In this document: positions 33,441-44,275 of the stretch, piece by piece
How the letters are laid out: every line of letters starts with the position of its first letter
Numbering within the stretch: position 1 is the stretch's first letter
Assembly: GCA_963969495.1 (NCBI GenBank)
Contig: OZ018327.1
Location: 35,017,175-35,081,174, forward strand
Origin: Ceratothoa steindachneri
Lineage: Eukaryota; Arthropoda; Malacostraca; Isopoda; Cymothoidae
Direction: 5' to 3'
Length of the DNA stretch: 64,000 nucleotides
Made by a program: the position numbers and the translations under genes
Notes under the pieces: generated by a model
Told to the model about the DNA's origin: nothing
Database searches by the model: none
What the model saw: the letters and a program-made list of their open reading frames with translations, nothing else

Positions 33441-33799
33441 AAATCAGATTCGAAAAAAATTTATGTGGTCGGAAGGAGGCTTAAAAATAATGGATGATTG
33501 ATTGTTGTATCGTAGTAGGATAGCAATCCCCAGTGAGTGTAATGGTAAATTTAGGGAGTAAACAACTGTGCAGTCCATGCGACCTTTCAAAGCTAAACGA
33601 AGAGGATACTGGCGAGAGAAATAGTGAATTAGATGAAAAAGTTCTTTCATCAGTTGGAGACTGTGGAGTGTAATGAAATAGTAGGGGTTAACCTCCCATT
33701 CGCACGAGAGCAACATCCAAGACTCGAGCGTAGAAATGTGTATATAGACTGAGGGTAAGTAGATTAATCATCTCTCCCAGCTTTGTACCTAAGAGTTAG

Positions 33800-34640
33800 A
33801 CAGAAAATTATATTTTTCTCTCTTTTTTTTTGTAAGTACCATTCGGGCATTGCTAAGCTGTTCCTAAAGAGACGAAGAAGCTATCGGGGGGGGGGGGAAG
33901 GGTCATCGATAAGCAAAACACGAAGAAAATCTCGCCCAAAGCTGTTGGAAGGTCTGACTACTATTACGAAGGTCATAAGACATTCGGAGCATCTCGAAGG
34001 GATTAGTGATTGTGGCCTTTGGAATGTCCTCATGACGAGCATGGATCTGTTTGGAAGTTGGAACCAGATCTAGGCCAAAGCGAAAAGAATAACAGAAGTT
34101 TGAAGAGGCAAAAAACGCAAAGACATGACAAATGATACCTATCCAGGATGGCAAGGGCATTCAAAGACCTGTTATCGCCCATAACCCTAATGTTATTAGG
34201 CGTAAATCGGCACTGCGTGGAGTATAGAGGCCCAAGGAGACGTTGATGGACGTGCAGCGCCAGCTTCTAACAGATATTCGAACTCCCTACGCATTGCAGT
34301 AAGCCTATATGGGACCTAGATGTCTATGATGAACAAAAAGAGGCATCATTCCTTCTTTATTCGACGAGGCACACTGTATATATTTACTTTTTTCGAAAGT
34401 GGGAGGAAAATGGCAGAAAACTCTTGAGAATGCAAGGAACATGGGTTCGGTAGAAAAGAGACGGATAGACAGGAGATAACTTTGAGAATGGAAGAAAGTG
34501 ACCACAGATAGTAAACGAAGTGGTACGCTCACCAACCTTGCGATTCCGCGAGTGAACCAACAGGTCGTAGGCAGAAAGTAAATACCCAAAATAAGACAGT
34601 CTACCTCATCACTAACGAAGGGCCATCGAAAACTTGACGG
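33800..34640 (-). pseudogene. Ty3/gypsy retrotransposon remnant (protease end and RT)
   Basis: Reading minus, LILGIYFLPTTCWFTRGIAR resembles the end of the aspartic protease region. It is followed by YRLTAMRREFEYLLEAGAAR with PSTSPWAS (start of RT). Then come ARHEDIPKATITNPFEMLRM and SYDLRNSSQTFQQLWARF, then CFAY and IASSS--EQLSNARMVL around the place of the YVDD box. All match Ty3/gypsy polyprotein order, with many frame breaks and a lost catalytic box. An ORF at 33444-33716 just downstream may be more of the same element, but I cannot assign it. No LTR was found. Confidence 0.8.
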
Positions 34641-35029
34641 AGAACAAAAGAAACCTCAAGGCTAAACCTTCCATAGGTCCTAATGTAGGCGAAATTAGCA
34701 ACGCAAAGAAATCCAAGGGATGACTGCACTCAGCTCCACTTTCTCTCGGGAATAAAAAACAACAACAACACAACAACAGAAAATGGGCCATAAACCTATT
34801 TTAGTTTTGAAGGAAAGGAAGATTGAACAGAAAATAAAAATGACGAACCAAAGAGGTTGATGATGACGGAGAAGCAGAATGAAAATATCGGCAAGGCTGC
34901 TTACACTTTAAAGCTTTGCAGGGTGGGAACGGTATTCGTTCGATTGATGACTGCCTCAGGAAAACTAAAAAAAGTGTTTTTATTATCTGAGATATATTCG
35001 TCAATATCTTCTGTTTAGGCCCCTGAACG

Positions 35030-35680
35030 TCATGGTAATCCTGGCCCTCAGCTCATCCTTGGTGTTGCAGTTGGGTTTGGTGGTCTTTCGTTCCACCGCC
35101 CACCACACAAAGAAGTCGAGTGGGTTGCATTCAAGTCAGTTGCGAGGCCAAATCTCGTGTTGTGTGAACGAAGAAATTTTTCGATAACTAGGCATAGGTA
35201 TTCTGGGTGTTGTGGCATAGCCCAGAGTCTTGCTACAACAAGTAAGACCTTCCTGCAACTACCCAATGGATGTAAGGCTTCACTATCACGCACAAAACAC
35301 GGATGTAGCCGTCGGTGTTCAGTCTGAGAGCCTTCAATGTACCTTCACTGTTGAAAAGACCAAATACCATGATTGTCGCAGGAAATTTCCACTGCATGAT
35401 TGGGCATGTCCTTGAGTGCAACAGCGAGCCACCTGTTGATCTTCGAGCTGATTTTCTGGCTTTGACAGAAATTTTTCTTGTTGGAGATGAACCACAGCAT
35501 GTCTAGCTCTAACGATTGTTTCAACTTGTTGATCAGCTTCTCGCTGTGCTTGCATCGCCTTGACAAAAATTGTCCCTTCCTCATTTTGTATGATATGTTG
35601 CGAATTTTTTATGTACCATCAGTCCGACAACTTTTCATCCACACCTTTCTTCCTTGCAATGACACGACATTCTGTGATCT
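35030..35680 (-). pseudogene. Tc1/mariner-superfamily transposase remnant
   Basis: Minus strand, in pieces: SYKMRKGQFLSRRCKHSEKL, LDMLWFISNKKNFCQSQKIS, SSKINRWLAVALKDMP, PATIMVFGLFNSEGTLKALR, LNTDGYIRVLCVIVKPYIHW, and, after a shift, QQDSGLCHNTQNTYAWLSKN with FFVHTT. This is the catalytic domain of a Tc1-like transposase common in arthropods. The first catalytic Asp is replaced (SNKKNF where SDEKNF is usual). A Leu-Asn-Ala-rich stretch near 35130 stands where the third acidic region should be. The N-terminal DNA-binding part may extend to 36040 but is not clear. Confidence 0.8.
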
Positions 35681-36983
35681 ATTTTTACCCACTTGTTGGT
35701 TTTCATACTTGTTGAAACTCGTGCTGAACGGAGTATCACCACGGACTATAACACGATTTAGTTCTTAAAGTCACAAATTCCTCGGATATGAGAACCTATG
35801 GAGGTTCAACCTTCTAGTTTCGCTCGGCCTCCGTAGTGTATTTTGATGAACCATCGTTGTTGCCGAGGTAGATTGTCCAATATTGGGTCTGTATTTCCTT
35901 TCCGCTTATGACCTCTTAGTTTACTTTCGCATATTTTTCGTACAACATTTCTAACTGTCGCTGGCTGTTTTTTCCTTAAAAAAGTTCTATCTTTTCTCTC
36001 TGTCTCCCTCCCATCGATCCCCAATTCCAGCCACTTCTGCAAGAGTTTCCTGGTCTTACTCTTTTACCTTCCAAGGATAGGCCTATTAAACACAATGTGG
36101 TACATCGGAATGAGACGACAAGGTGACCTGTATTCTCCCGTCTGCGACGATTAAATTCAGATAAACTTAAGGCAATAAATCATGAGTTTAATATCTTGTT
36201 GGATGTTGGCTCTGTTCGTCCTTCGACGTCCCCTTAGTCTGGTGTATTTCACAGACGTGTGAAGTCGCAACTATAACCGATAGATACTCATTATGTACCA
36301 TACTTCTCGGATTTTACTTCTGCTCTCTTTAGTTGCTCTCTCTTTTCTTTTACTTGCCCTAATTCCTGCTTTTAACCAGATCCCTTTCATCCGGATGATA
36401 TTAAAAAACAGCTATCACCACGCAATTTTTGTCATTTGAGATACTTCGAATGCCCTATGACTTATCGAATACTGATCAGACCTTCTAACGTTTCATGGAT
36501 CAGGTCCTGAGAGGTTTTACTTTCGCATTTTGTTACGTAGAAGAGCTACTGATATCCCCTTCCTTTTCGGAGGAACACATCTCTCATCTTCGTCACATAT
36601 TCATTTGTTTGGAAAAGTATGATATTGTACTCAACACTTCTAAGGTCCCCCTGATGGAGTGCGTTCTTTCGATGAGAAATTGGTTGTTATTCGGGATTTC
36701 CCTCAAACTTCTTCACTCAAGCAGCTTTGTCGGTTCTCTGGCATGGGGAATTTCTACCACGGATTTATTCCTGACGTTTCTCCCATTATACAAACTCTCC
36801 ACACTTTACTCTTTGCCCCAAGAAAGAGCTCATCTGGAATAGTTTTCCCAGGCGTGCGATGCTTTCTATCGAACGAAAGAGACGATGGCTTCCGTTATTC
36901 CATTGACCCATTTATGTCCTGGGTCTCACTTAAGCTTTGTCTCGGATGCGTCAGCCACCCATGTAGGTGCGACGTTGCAGCAG

Positions 36984-37407
36984 TAGCGCACCGAGAAGTG
37001 CAAATGAACGTTTAAAAGCTTCGCTTGAATGAGTTTTTTTTTAAACTCAGGATGGCGCAGTCGATTCGCCGCTTGCTAACGGTGATCCTGCCACGCAGTT
37101 AGCTGTTCGCAACTCACCTCTTGCTACTTTCGCTCTTTATTTTTTTCATCAACACTTTTCCTAAACCCCTCTATCTACGATGTTGCCCAGACCTAGGGAG
37201 TAGGGTGTTAGGCATAGCATAACGTTTACAGGCGGCGTTCGTCATCTTCTAGGAGGGTGCTGAAAATTGCAAGCGAGCGGTTTAAAAGCTTCGATCCACC
37301 GCTCACCAGTGGTGATCCGGTGATGCAGGGAGCTGTTTGTAACTCGTCTTTCGCTACTTCGTCCTTTATTTTTTCATCATCCCTTTTCCTACATAACTCT
37401 TTCAACA
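36984..37407 (+). mobile_element. Dimeric tRNA-related SINE, copy 1
   Basis: A 424-bp insertion between 6-bp direct repeats CAGCAG (36978-36983 and 37408-37413). Removing it restores the gypsy RNase H reading (GATLQQ/KFGDCW). It holds two related monomers in tandem. The first has GGATGGCGCAGTCGAT (37050, Pol III A-box-like) and CTGTTCGCAACTC (about 37101, B-box-like). The second, from about 37255, lacks the A-box part. A linker containing ATGTTGCCCAGAC separates them. It is homologous throughout to 47773-48266. Confidence 0.83.
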
Positions 37408-38378
37408 CAGCAGAAGTTTGGTGACTGTTGGCAACCCCTCGCATTCTTCGCTAAATCCTTAAATCCTCCCGAACAGAGGTACAGCACGTTCTCAAGTGAA
37501 CTGCTAGGTGTGTACATCGCAATACGCCACTTTCGCCAATATTTGCAAGGGCGTGATTTTACTATCATTGCTGACCATAAACCTTTGGTTGGTGCACTTT
37601 CCGTTCGCAACTCGTTTTCTGTGCACATTGCAGTCGATTATCGTCACCACGACTTCACCCCGGAGCTTACGATCGACAATCGATATGTTACTGGTTATAA
37701 ACACCTCATAAAGCACGCGCTTTGTCGTATTTCCGTGATCTTGAGCACGCAACTCCCTCATACTGCTGCAATCGATCAACCGACGTTCGCGGTTTCACAG
37801 GAACAGGATGAAAATACGCAACCATTGCCTCACTCTTCTCAACTCGTCGTTCGTGCGATCGACTTTCCACAGTCCTTCCAGGCGCATCCTGGTCGACTTT
37901 TCGTTGCCTCATCCTCTTATTCCTCTTATTTATCGTCGGCATAATTTCGACCAAACTCACAGTCTTTACCATCCTGGTATTAGAGCAACACGCAAGCATG
38001 TGGCCAAGTATGAATGCCGACGTGGCCAAACAGATCCGTTCATGTTTGTTTTATCAACGTACCAAGGTTCAGCCCATTTTCCTCTTCCTTCGTTACGTTT
38101 GACGCCGTTCACGTTGGCCTGGTAGGCACTAGGCCTTATTCTCGTGGTTGCACCTATTTTCTCACCAAGACCAATCGTTTTACCTATTGGCCAAAGGCGG
38201 TCGTTATTCCGGTTATCCGATCCTCTGCCGTCGTTCGAGCCTTCATCTCAGGATGGATTACTCGTTTTGGTGTCCCACCCACAATCATGAATAACCGTCG
38301 TAGTCAGGGTGAGTCCAACCAATGGGATGCACTCATATCAGTTCTTGACTCTTTACGCCTTCGTACCACAGCTTATCA

Positions 38379-38545
38379 AGCCCTCGGAAAGAGCTCTTCT
38401 CACATATACGATAAGATTACACATAAAATAAGCGCTTCATTCGATAGCCCTCTGAGAAAACGCTTTTGGCTATCTGAGAAAACACTTATTTTAAGTGTGA
38501 CCTTCTCGCGTATGTGAGAGGAGCTCCTTCCGAGGGCTTTGAGGA
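38379..38545. mobile_element. Palindromic MITE within gypsy integrase
   Basis: Arms of about 70 bp (GCCCTCGGAAAGAGCTC ... and its complement ending GAGCTCCTTCCGAGGGC) share CTCACATA and AAAATAAG and flank GAGAAAACGC. The right arm and the next 60 bp (to about 38600) resemble 48650-48735, so a longer repeat family may be involved. Confidence 0.8.
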
Positions 38546-38639
38546 AGACTGGTTAGCCCCAAAATAGCCTTCTAACCGCATAATTATGATTTTGTTATTG
38601 CAATAATTTTTCTCGATTAATAAGGCGAGGCAAAAGTTG

Positions 38640-39025
38640 AGAAAACAAACACAGCCCAAGGAACGCTAATAAAGTAATATATATCATACCTTGTTTGGAT
38701 TGTAATTTATTCTATGTAGGTCAAACTTCTATAAATATTTTTGTAAGAATTAAACAACATCATTATGCAGTATCTAAGGGATATACAAATAATGCTTTGG
38801 TCGTCCACAGGCTGAAGATGGGTCACCAAATTAATTGGTCAAAAGCAGATACCATAATGCATGTAAATGATTTTATTAGCAGAAATATCTTTGAATCGTT
38901 CCTAACCCCCAGTATAAAGACGAAAAATGTAAATATTAGCCCGGGTTTGTTTTCTTTGGATCCAGTCCTATCTTTCTTCCTCAAATCTAACTTATCAGAG
39001 GTCCTAAAAAAACCCTGACCTTATA
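38640..39025 (+). pseudogene. Penelope-like GIY-YIG endonuclease fragment
   Basis: The plus frame reads MDCNLFYVGQTSINIFVRIK (GIY-YIG core as FYVGQT), QHHYAVSKGYTNNALVVHRL and KMGHQINWSKADTIMHVND. It ends near SPGLFSLDPVLSFFL. It follows the layout of the Penelope endonuclease and is of a different subgroup from the 4541-4771 copy. The RT is missing. A (TA)n tract lies about 140 bp downstream. Confidence 0.82.
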
Positions 39026-39159
39026 GGCAAAACATTGCTTTGTATAAATACAGTATCTCTCTATTTCATAAACCATTGTGAATTTGAAAATGTAATTAAG
39101 ATAACGAAAGTACCAGCTCCAATCAATCTTTCATTTGCTTACGTGGTAGAACACCATAT

Positions 39160-39180
39160 ATATCTATATATCTATATATA

Positions 39181-39244
<64 letters not shown>

Positions 39245-39255
39245 ATATATATATT
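39160..39255. repeat. (TA)n microsatellite with CTATA interruptions
   Basis: An irregular start (TATATCTATATA) becomes pure TA from 39187. Confidence 0.95.
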
Positions 39256-40254
39256 CCATAAAAAAATTCTTGTATAAATATTAAAATATTCTCGTAAGGC
39301 GATCAAATTTCCTAATGAGGTCACATCTAGTTACTTAAATTCCAGCTAATCAGAGCGCAAGATTGATATACTCTGAACAGCGCTCGCAGTCTTTTCGTTT
39401 ATACCAATCTCTTTTGCTCCCAGCTATCGTAGGCACAGTTCTCTATCCCTATTACCAAATATTTCATCCTATTTTAGTTTATAACCCAATTATTACTTCC
39501 TTAATAGTCCGTTAATAAATTTGTTGTGAACATATTTTCCTTAAATAATTAATATTCTCCTATGAATTTTCATTACCTGTAGTGATATTTTTTCTACAAA
39601 TTTATCTTATAGTGTCTTATTTTTAATATAAGTAATCTTATTGCTAAACGATAGTCTTATTTGAATTACTTCATATACCATATATATTAATATAGTATTT
39701 GCCAAATTGATAAGTATTTTATAGACATAATTATATCTCATCTAGTACCACATATATTTAAAAGTTATTTATATTCTATATCTTGTTTTTAATAAGTAGT
39801 TTTATTCCTTTTAGTTCGTCTCGCCTCATCTCACTTGACTTCTATTCTTGACCTGTGCGTGTATTTTCTTATAGAAATTTATTTTATTTTATTTGCTATC
39901 GTATTATAATTAATACAGGAAGGTATTGCGATATCTAAATTAGATTGTTGCAATAACGATCCAATTAAAGGAGCATCACACTATTACACCATGGTCCAAT
40001 AGTGGGAAGTTCTGTCGGGTCCTAAACCTCCCAACAAACTCAACAATTAGCAATTCTGGAAGCACAGATTGGGGAGACGTTTTCCCAACTTACTACAGTT
40101 AGTATATAGCCCGTCGTCATTATCTGTGAATTCTCCTAAGTTACGTTCCTTCCTATCGTCATTGGGGTAATAATACTGTATGCTCCAGAGCTCACAAATT
40201 AGCTGTTGTCACTCTATATACGGGATCATAATGTGTACGTCTAAAATCGGACTA
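39256..40254. other. AT-rich, no recognised gene
   Basis: I see no motif on either strand. It may include 3' sequence of the Penelope fragment or unknown repeats. Confidence 0.45.
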
Positions 40255-41010
40255 TCAGCTCAGGAAAACAATGTTACCAAGAATATTTTTGTGATTGTGG
40301 CTAAATCTACATTTAACCACACAATGTATACATTTACAAAAAAAACAAAAAAACATAACAGGCCCACCCACTAAGGAATCAGATGGTATGTATTTCTGTA
40401 GGTAAAATATACAACATCGAAAGTAGTTCTTGCCATCGTGATGGTACTGGGGAGGTGCTCTATCTTGTTGAAAAGGAATGTCGCCATCGCCATGTGATAA
40501 CTGTTGAATTACAAGAAACCCCTTTCCCCAAACAATATTGGGGTAGCTATATCCGGTAATTTTACCATTGTAAAGAATAGACCAACCAAATATTTTGAAA
40601 AAAAACACACCAGACAGTTATATGCAATAAAATTACATGTCGATCCATACATGTGGGGATTTTCTTGGGATCAGTATGTGTATTTATGGCGATTAATTAT
40701 ATCATTTAACTTAAATGTAGCCTCGCAAGACCATACAATTTTTTCTCGAAACCATTTCCAAAACAGAATTCTGCCATCCGAATCCTCCTCATCTAAGGTA
40801 TGTAATAATCTCGGGATTTAAGATTTCCATTTAGCATTCTTCAGAATTATGTGGACACTTGTCTAACTTTTCATTAGCATATCTTCTCGCAGGATTTCGT
40901 GGTGATTAGTTGAGTACCTGTAGCACTTCATCAGAAGTATTTAGCATTTGTTGAAGTCTTTGGATACCCGGTCGCTTGCTTTTAACCACCACGCATGATA
41001 CTGTGTCGTT
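40255..41010 (-). pseudogene. Mariner/Tc1-type transposase remnant
   Basis: Minus strand: RSPRNPARRYANEKL and CPHNSEEC (end of the helix-turn-helix region), ILFWKWFREKI, WSCEATFKLNDIINRHKYTY (first catalytic Asp replaced by Cys), SGVFFFKIFGWSILYNGKIT, then LSHGDGDIPFQQDRAPPQYH (second Asp in FQQD). The third acidic region is not clear after GGPVMFF. This is a third transposase type, distinct from those at 5.5 and 35 kb. It lies directly left of the MULE. Confidence 0.8.
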
Positions 41011-41154
41011 CAACTTTCTCACATATACGTGAAATTGTAAGTAGAGTTGCAGGATTAGTTAAAAAAATTCGAGTTGGTATCTCCTTAGGCTAGGTAAGGC
41101 TGTTAACAATTCTGCAGTGACATCTCCTAGGGGATTGCAGGAGAGAGTAATGAA

Positions 41155-41238
41155 GGACAAATTATCGAATGGACGAAAATGGACATAGTATCGAATGGAC
41201 AAAATATAGAATAGACAAAGTATCGAATGGAAAAATTA
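41155..41238 (+). repeat. 16-bp tandem array, outer part of left MULE end
   Basis: About five units of ATCGAATGGACAAAGT type, preceded by a segment (41085-41155, TTAGGCTAGGTAAGGCTGTT onward) that recurs at 44338-44405. The array stops at the TTA used by the CACTA-like insertion. Confidence 0.9.
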
Positions 41239-42005
41239 CACTGTGTAACAAAATTTCATTTTTGTCTTGTCCTTGGGTTAAATGTGTTATTTCCCAATTG
41301 TTTGTGGCTCTATTAAATAAAAAAAAGTCAATTTTTATCAACAAACTTGGCTTTTGTGGCTAGGACATTGAATTTTTAAAATAGCCCATTTATGGTAAAT
41401 AATATTAATTTGATGCAAATAGTAAAAATATATAAAAAGTTTCAAGGGTTATGTTTTTTTTCAGTTATGGTATAAACATGATATACTGTATTTAAAAAGT
41501 TATAGAAACAGTAATACAGTAGTAATAGCTATTATTTTCCTTATATTTTGTTGGACTTTTTGCGACCTGAACAGCAATGGCAGTTCTCTTACTTTATATA
41601 TAGATTTAGCACTAATTTGGTAAAAATAACCTGTAAAGCTTTTTAGAACTTTCGAGAATTTTTTATATGTTTGAAGAATTACTAGAACGTTCTGGCAACG
41701 TAGATGACTGTATAAATACAAAGAATGTCTACTCAACAGATCAGTTTAACTCTAGCCGTCACAACGCAGACATCGTCACTCGTCATTAATAGAAGCATTC
41801 GTCACACATGACATCAAAAGGTTGCAAGCATCCGACAGGCGCATTTTGCTATGCATGTGGCGAATTTATTAAGACAAGAGAGAAAAAGAACTCTGTAGAG
41901 AGATCTGCTAAAATGTGTGAGGCCTACAAAGCATATATTGGCATGCCTGTCGGGGAGAAAGACAAACTTTGGGCACCTGCGAGCTCTGCAAAAGTACTTT
42001 AGAAA

Positions 42006-42063
<58 letters not shown>
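42006..42063. repeat. (TA)n inside the CACTA-like gene
   Basis: About 29 TA units placed within the N-terminal Cys-rich region (after CELCKSTL). Together with its flank, this replaces about 15 expected residues. Confidence 0.95.
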
Positions 42064-42067
<4 letters not shown>

Positions 42068-43099
42068 TTTGTTTATTTGGATACTGGTTTTTAAATATTT
42101 CTAATAACGCTAAGTGAAAAGTATTCGTATATTTATACTTATGTTTTAATTTTTTTTTTTTTTTACATGATGGTACATAGGAGAAAAAAGAGCTATGAAT
42201 TTCGCAATCCCACGAATTTGAAGGGAACCAACTGACCACTCAAGCAATTGTTTCTTCTGCATGGTGAATTCTTACAAACGTGGAGCAGTCAAAAATGCGC
42301 CTGTTATCATGTATCCAAACCTTCATTCATCTATTGCGTCAGTGCCACACAGTTCTGAGCTCCCCATACCCACTCCTCCAAAAAGAGAGCAGCAGTTTTA
42401 AAAAAAGGAAAAGCAGTTCAGAAGAGGATGAAGTCATTGATTCAGATTACAGAGGTGCACCTGATGAGATAAACCCATACTACCCCAACCCAAAAGATCT
42501 CAACGACCTTTTCAGAGATCTTGGCCTTACAAAGTGCAATGTCGATCTTTTAACTTCGAGACTCAAACAGTGGGATTTGTTAGATGGCAATGTGCAAATA
42601 TCAGGTTAGAGAAAACGTCACCAGTGTTTTTCAAGCTTGTTTACATTTCAAGATGAGCTTTGCTTTTGTCACAATCAGACCGATCTTTTTGAGGTAATCG
42701 AAATCGCCTGTAACCACAACGAGTTGTGTCTCTTCATTGACAGCTCATCCAGGAGCCTCAAAGCAGTGCTGCTTCATAACGGGAACATGTATCCATCTCT
42801 TCCCCTTGCTCACTCGGTCCAGCTGAAAGAGGAATGCAGCAGTGTCAAGATCTTGCTAGATGCATTGAAATATGAAGAGTACGGTTGGGGGGTTATCGGA
42901 GACTTCAGAATGGTGGCCTTCTTGATGGGTCTCCAGGGCGGCTTTACCAAGTTTCCTTGTTATCTTTACCTTTGAGACAGCAGGGACATCGTGGCAAACT
43001 ACCATCAACAGGATTGGCCACGACGAACCGAGTTTAGTATAGGGAGAAACAACGTCAAATGTGAGCCTTTGTTGGGCCCCGAAAAGTACTGTTTTCTCC

Positions 43100-43515
43100 T
43101 CGGCAACTCTCTTTTACCAACTCACCACATTCACCGCACTTATATGCTTCCCTTTTAGGGATAGTGTTATCTTTATCCATGTCTTTCTTATTATTTGTGG
43201 CATTTCTTTTGCCGTTACATTCGGTTTTAAGCGTACTCACGTTAACGCCACGGCGTCCACCTTCCGCCATCTTGAGTCTTTGTTTACCTTTTGTTTCGAC
43301 CTCTCCGTGGCGATGTTTTTTAAACCGGGCAAAATTTTGGGTCTTCGTGGCGAAATAATACTGTCCGTTTATATCACATTCGCTTCAACAATAACTAAAT
43401 TCCTTTTCATGGGTCACAAATCGTGTTCAAGTTTCACAAAAATCATTCAAAACACAGAATTTGTAGGGAGCTTTGCTCACGTCCGTCCGCACTCAACGAT
43501 TTTCCCATAAAAAAG
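43100..43515 (-). mobile_element. 5' end of a non-LTR retrotransposon inside the CACTA-like gene
   Basis: On the minus strand a presumed 5' UTR leads to an ATG at 43270 in good context (CAAGATGGCGG). The ORF reads MAEGGRRGVNVSTLKTECNG and KREAYKCGECGELVKE, the beginning of the Cys-rich (PHD-like) finger that opens ORF1 in several CR1/RTE-type elements. It then runs into CACTA sequence. The host gene breaks at GPEK and resumes at ESAVFKYL. No RT is present. Confidence 0.65.
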
Positions 43516-44275
43516 AAAAAAAAAGAAGAAGAGTCTGCAGTTTTCAAGTATCTCCCAGATTTCTTTCCTAAGCCATCTGCGGCAAAGGTGGAAGCCGGTG
43601 TCTTCGTCGGTCCACAAATAAAAAAGATCATGGAGTGCAAGGAGTTTCCCAGAGAAGCTGACTAGAACTAGCAGCGTGGGACAGCTTTATCGCAGTGGTT
43701 CTGGGCTTCGTAGGTAATCACAGAGCTGAAAACTCTGTAGAGCTTGTTGAGAACTTGCTGAGAAACTACGGCAAGATGGGTTGCAGGATGTCCATGAAAG
43801 TCCATATTCTTGACGCTTATCTTGATAAATTTAAGGAGAACATGGGAGCGTACTCCGATGAGCATAGCGGGCGCTTTCACCAGGATCTACTGGACTTTGA
43901 ACGCCGGTATCAAGGATCGTATAATGAAAATCTGTTGGGAGACTCTATTTGGAGGATGATTCGTGAAAGTACTTTACAGTATAAGCGTAAATCACGGAGA
44001 ACTACTCATTTCTAATATTTTAATTGTCTCACCTATGTAATTCTAGCATAAATAAATGTTATTTTTGAACATGTCGTTTTGTTTCTGCTTTATGCAAATG
44101 AAAGTTCAAATTCGCCACTTCCTTCCAGAGGGAATCGGTAAATTAAATATACATATCATTATTCTGGACACAAAAGTAAAGTTTGAAATAAATGTGTTTT
44201 TCATGTATTATAGACACAAGCAAATATAAAATACCATTTGCTACCCAAAGAAAAAAATCGTGTTACACAGTGTTA

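Larger units (their letters stand above)
36080..38545 (+). pseudogene. Ty3/gypsy polyprotein remnant (RT, RNase H, integrase)
   Basis: RT: LRRLNSDKLKAINHEFNILL and DVGSVRPSTSP (36147-36243), NQIPFHPDDIKK, FTFAFCYVEELLISPS (YVDD box changed to YVEE), LVVIRDFPQTSSLKQLCRFS and GMGNFYHGFIPDVSP. RNase H: VSDASATHVGATLQQ, an insertion, then KFGDCWQPLAFFAKSLNPPE and TIIADHKPLVGAL. Integrase: LYHPGIRATRKHVAKYECRR, then FTYWPKAVVIPVI, AFISGWITRFGVPPTIMNNR and RLRTTAYQ; the catalytic Asp residues are altered (HVGLVG, MNNRR). It is interrupted by a SINE dimer (36984-37407) and a palindrome from 38379. LTRs were not found. Confidence 0.9.
41808..44015 (+). pseudogene. Widespread uncharacterised protein, probable CMC-type transposase
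   Basis: Pieces in order: Cys-rich N-terminus (CYACGEFIKTREKKN, AYIGMPVGEKDKLWAP, then CELCKSTL in a shifted frame). A (TA)n expansion follows, then AMNFAIPRI and REPTDHSSNCFFCMVNSYKR (one TGA where Trp is expected), an acidic Ser-rich linker, YYPNPKDLNDLFRDLGLTKC, CLFIDSSSRSLKAVLLHNGN, VIGDFRMVAFLMGLQGGFTK and NVKCEPLVGPEK. After an insertion it resumes ESAVFKYLPDFFPKPSAAKV, GFVGNHRAENSVELVENLLR, MGAYSDEHSGRFHQDLLDFE and RRYQGSYNENLLGDSIW, ending near a KSRRTTHF tail. I recognise a family found across arthropods and other animals and usually annotated as uncharacterised. Asp in IDSSS and GDF, a Cys pair (here CYLYL, one Cys lost) and Glu in SDEH could be its acidic catalytic set; that is inference. 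Confidence 0.82.
41239..44272 (+). mobile_element. CACTA-like (CMC) DNA transposon, 3034 bp
   Basis: The ends are CACTGTGTAACA (41239-41250) and TGTTACACAGTG (44261-44272), with weaker inverted similarity inward to TTGGGT. TTA flanks both sides (41236-41238, 44273-44275). Removing the element rejoins ...GGAAAAATTA/TCGAATG..., restoring the 16-bp array. A CACTG start with a 3-bp duplication is the pattern of the CACTA/EnSpm group within CMC. It carries one gene remnant (41808-44015). Confidence 0.88.

Noticed and set aside
33444..33716. 90-residue minus ORF after the first gypsy RT
   Set aside because: Position suggests more gypsy sequence but I could not match it to RNase H or integrase motifs.
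35806..36042. N-terminal DNA-binding domain of the 35-kb Tc1-like transposase
   Set aside because: The minus ORF is basic and in the right place, but I could not see a helix-turn-helix pattern or a join to the catalytic part.
43061..43510. 149-residue plus-strand ORF inside the CACTA-like gene
   Set aside because: Antisense to the LINE 5' fragment with the Cys finger; hydrophobic composition comes from the reverse frame.
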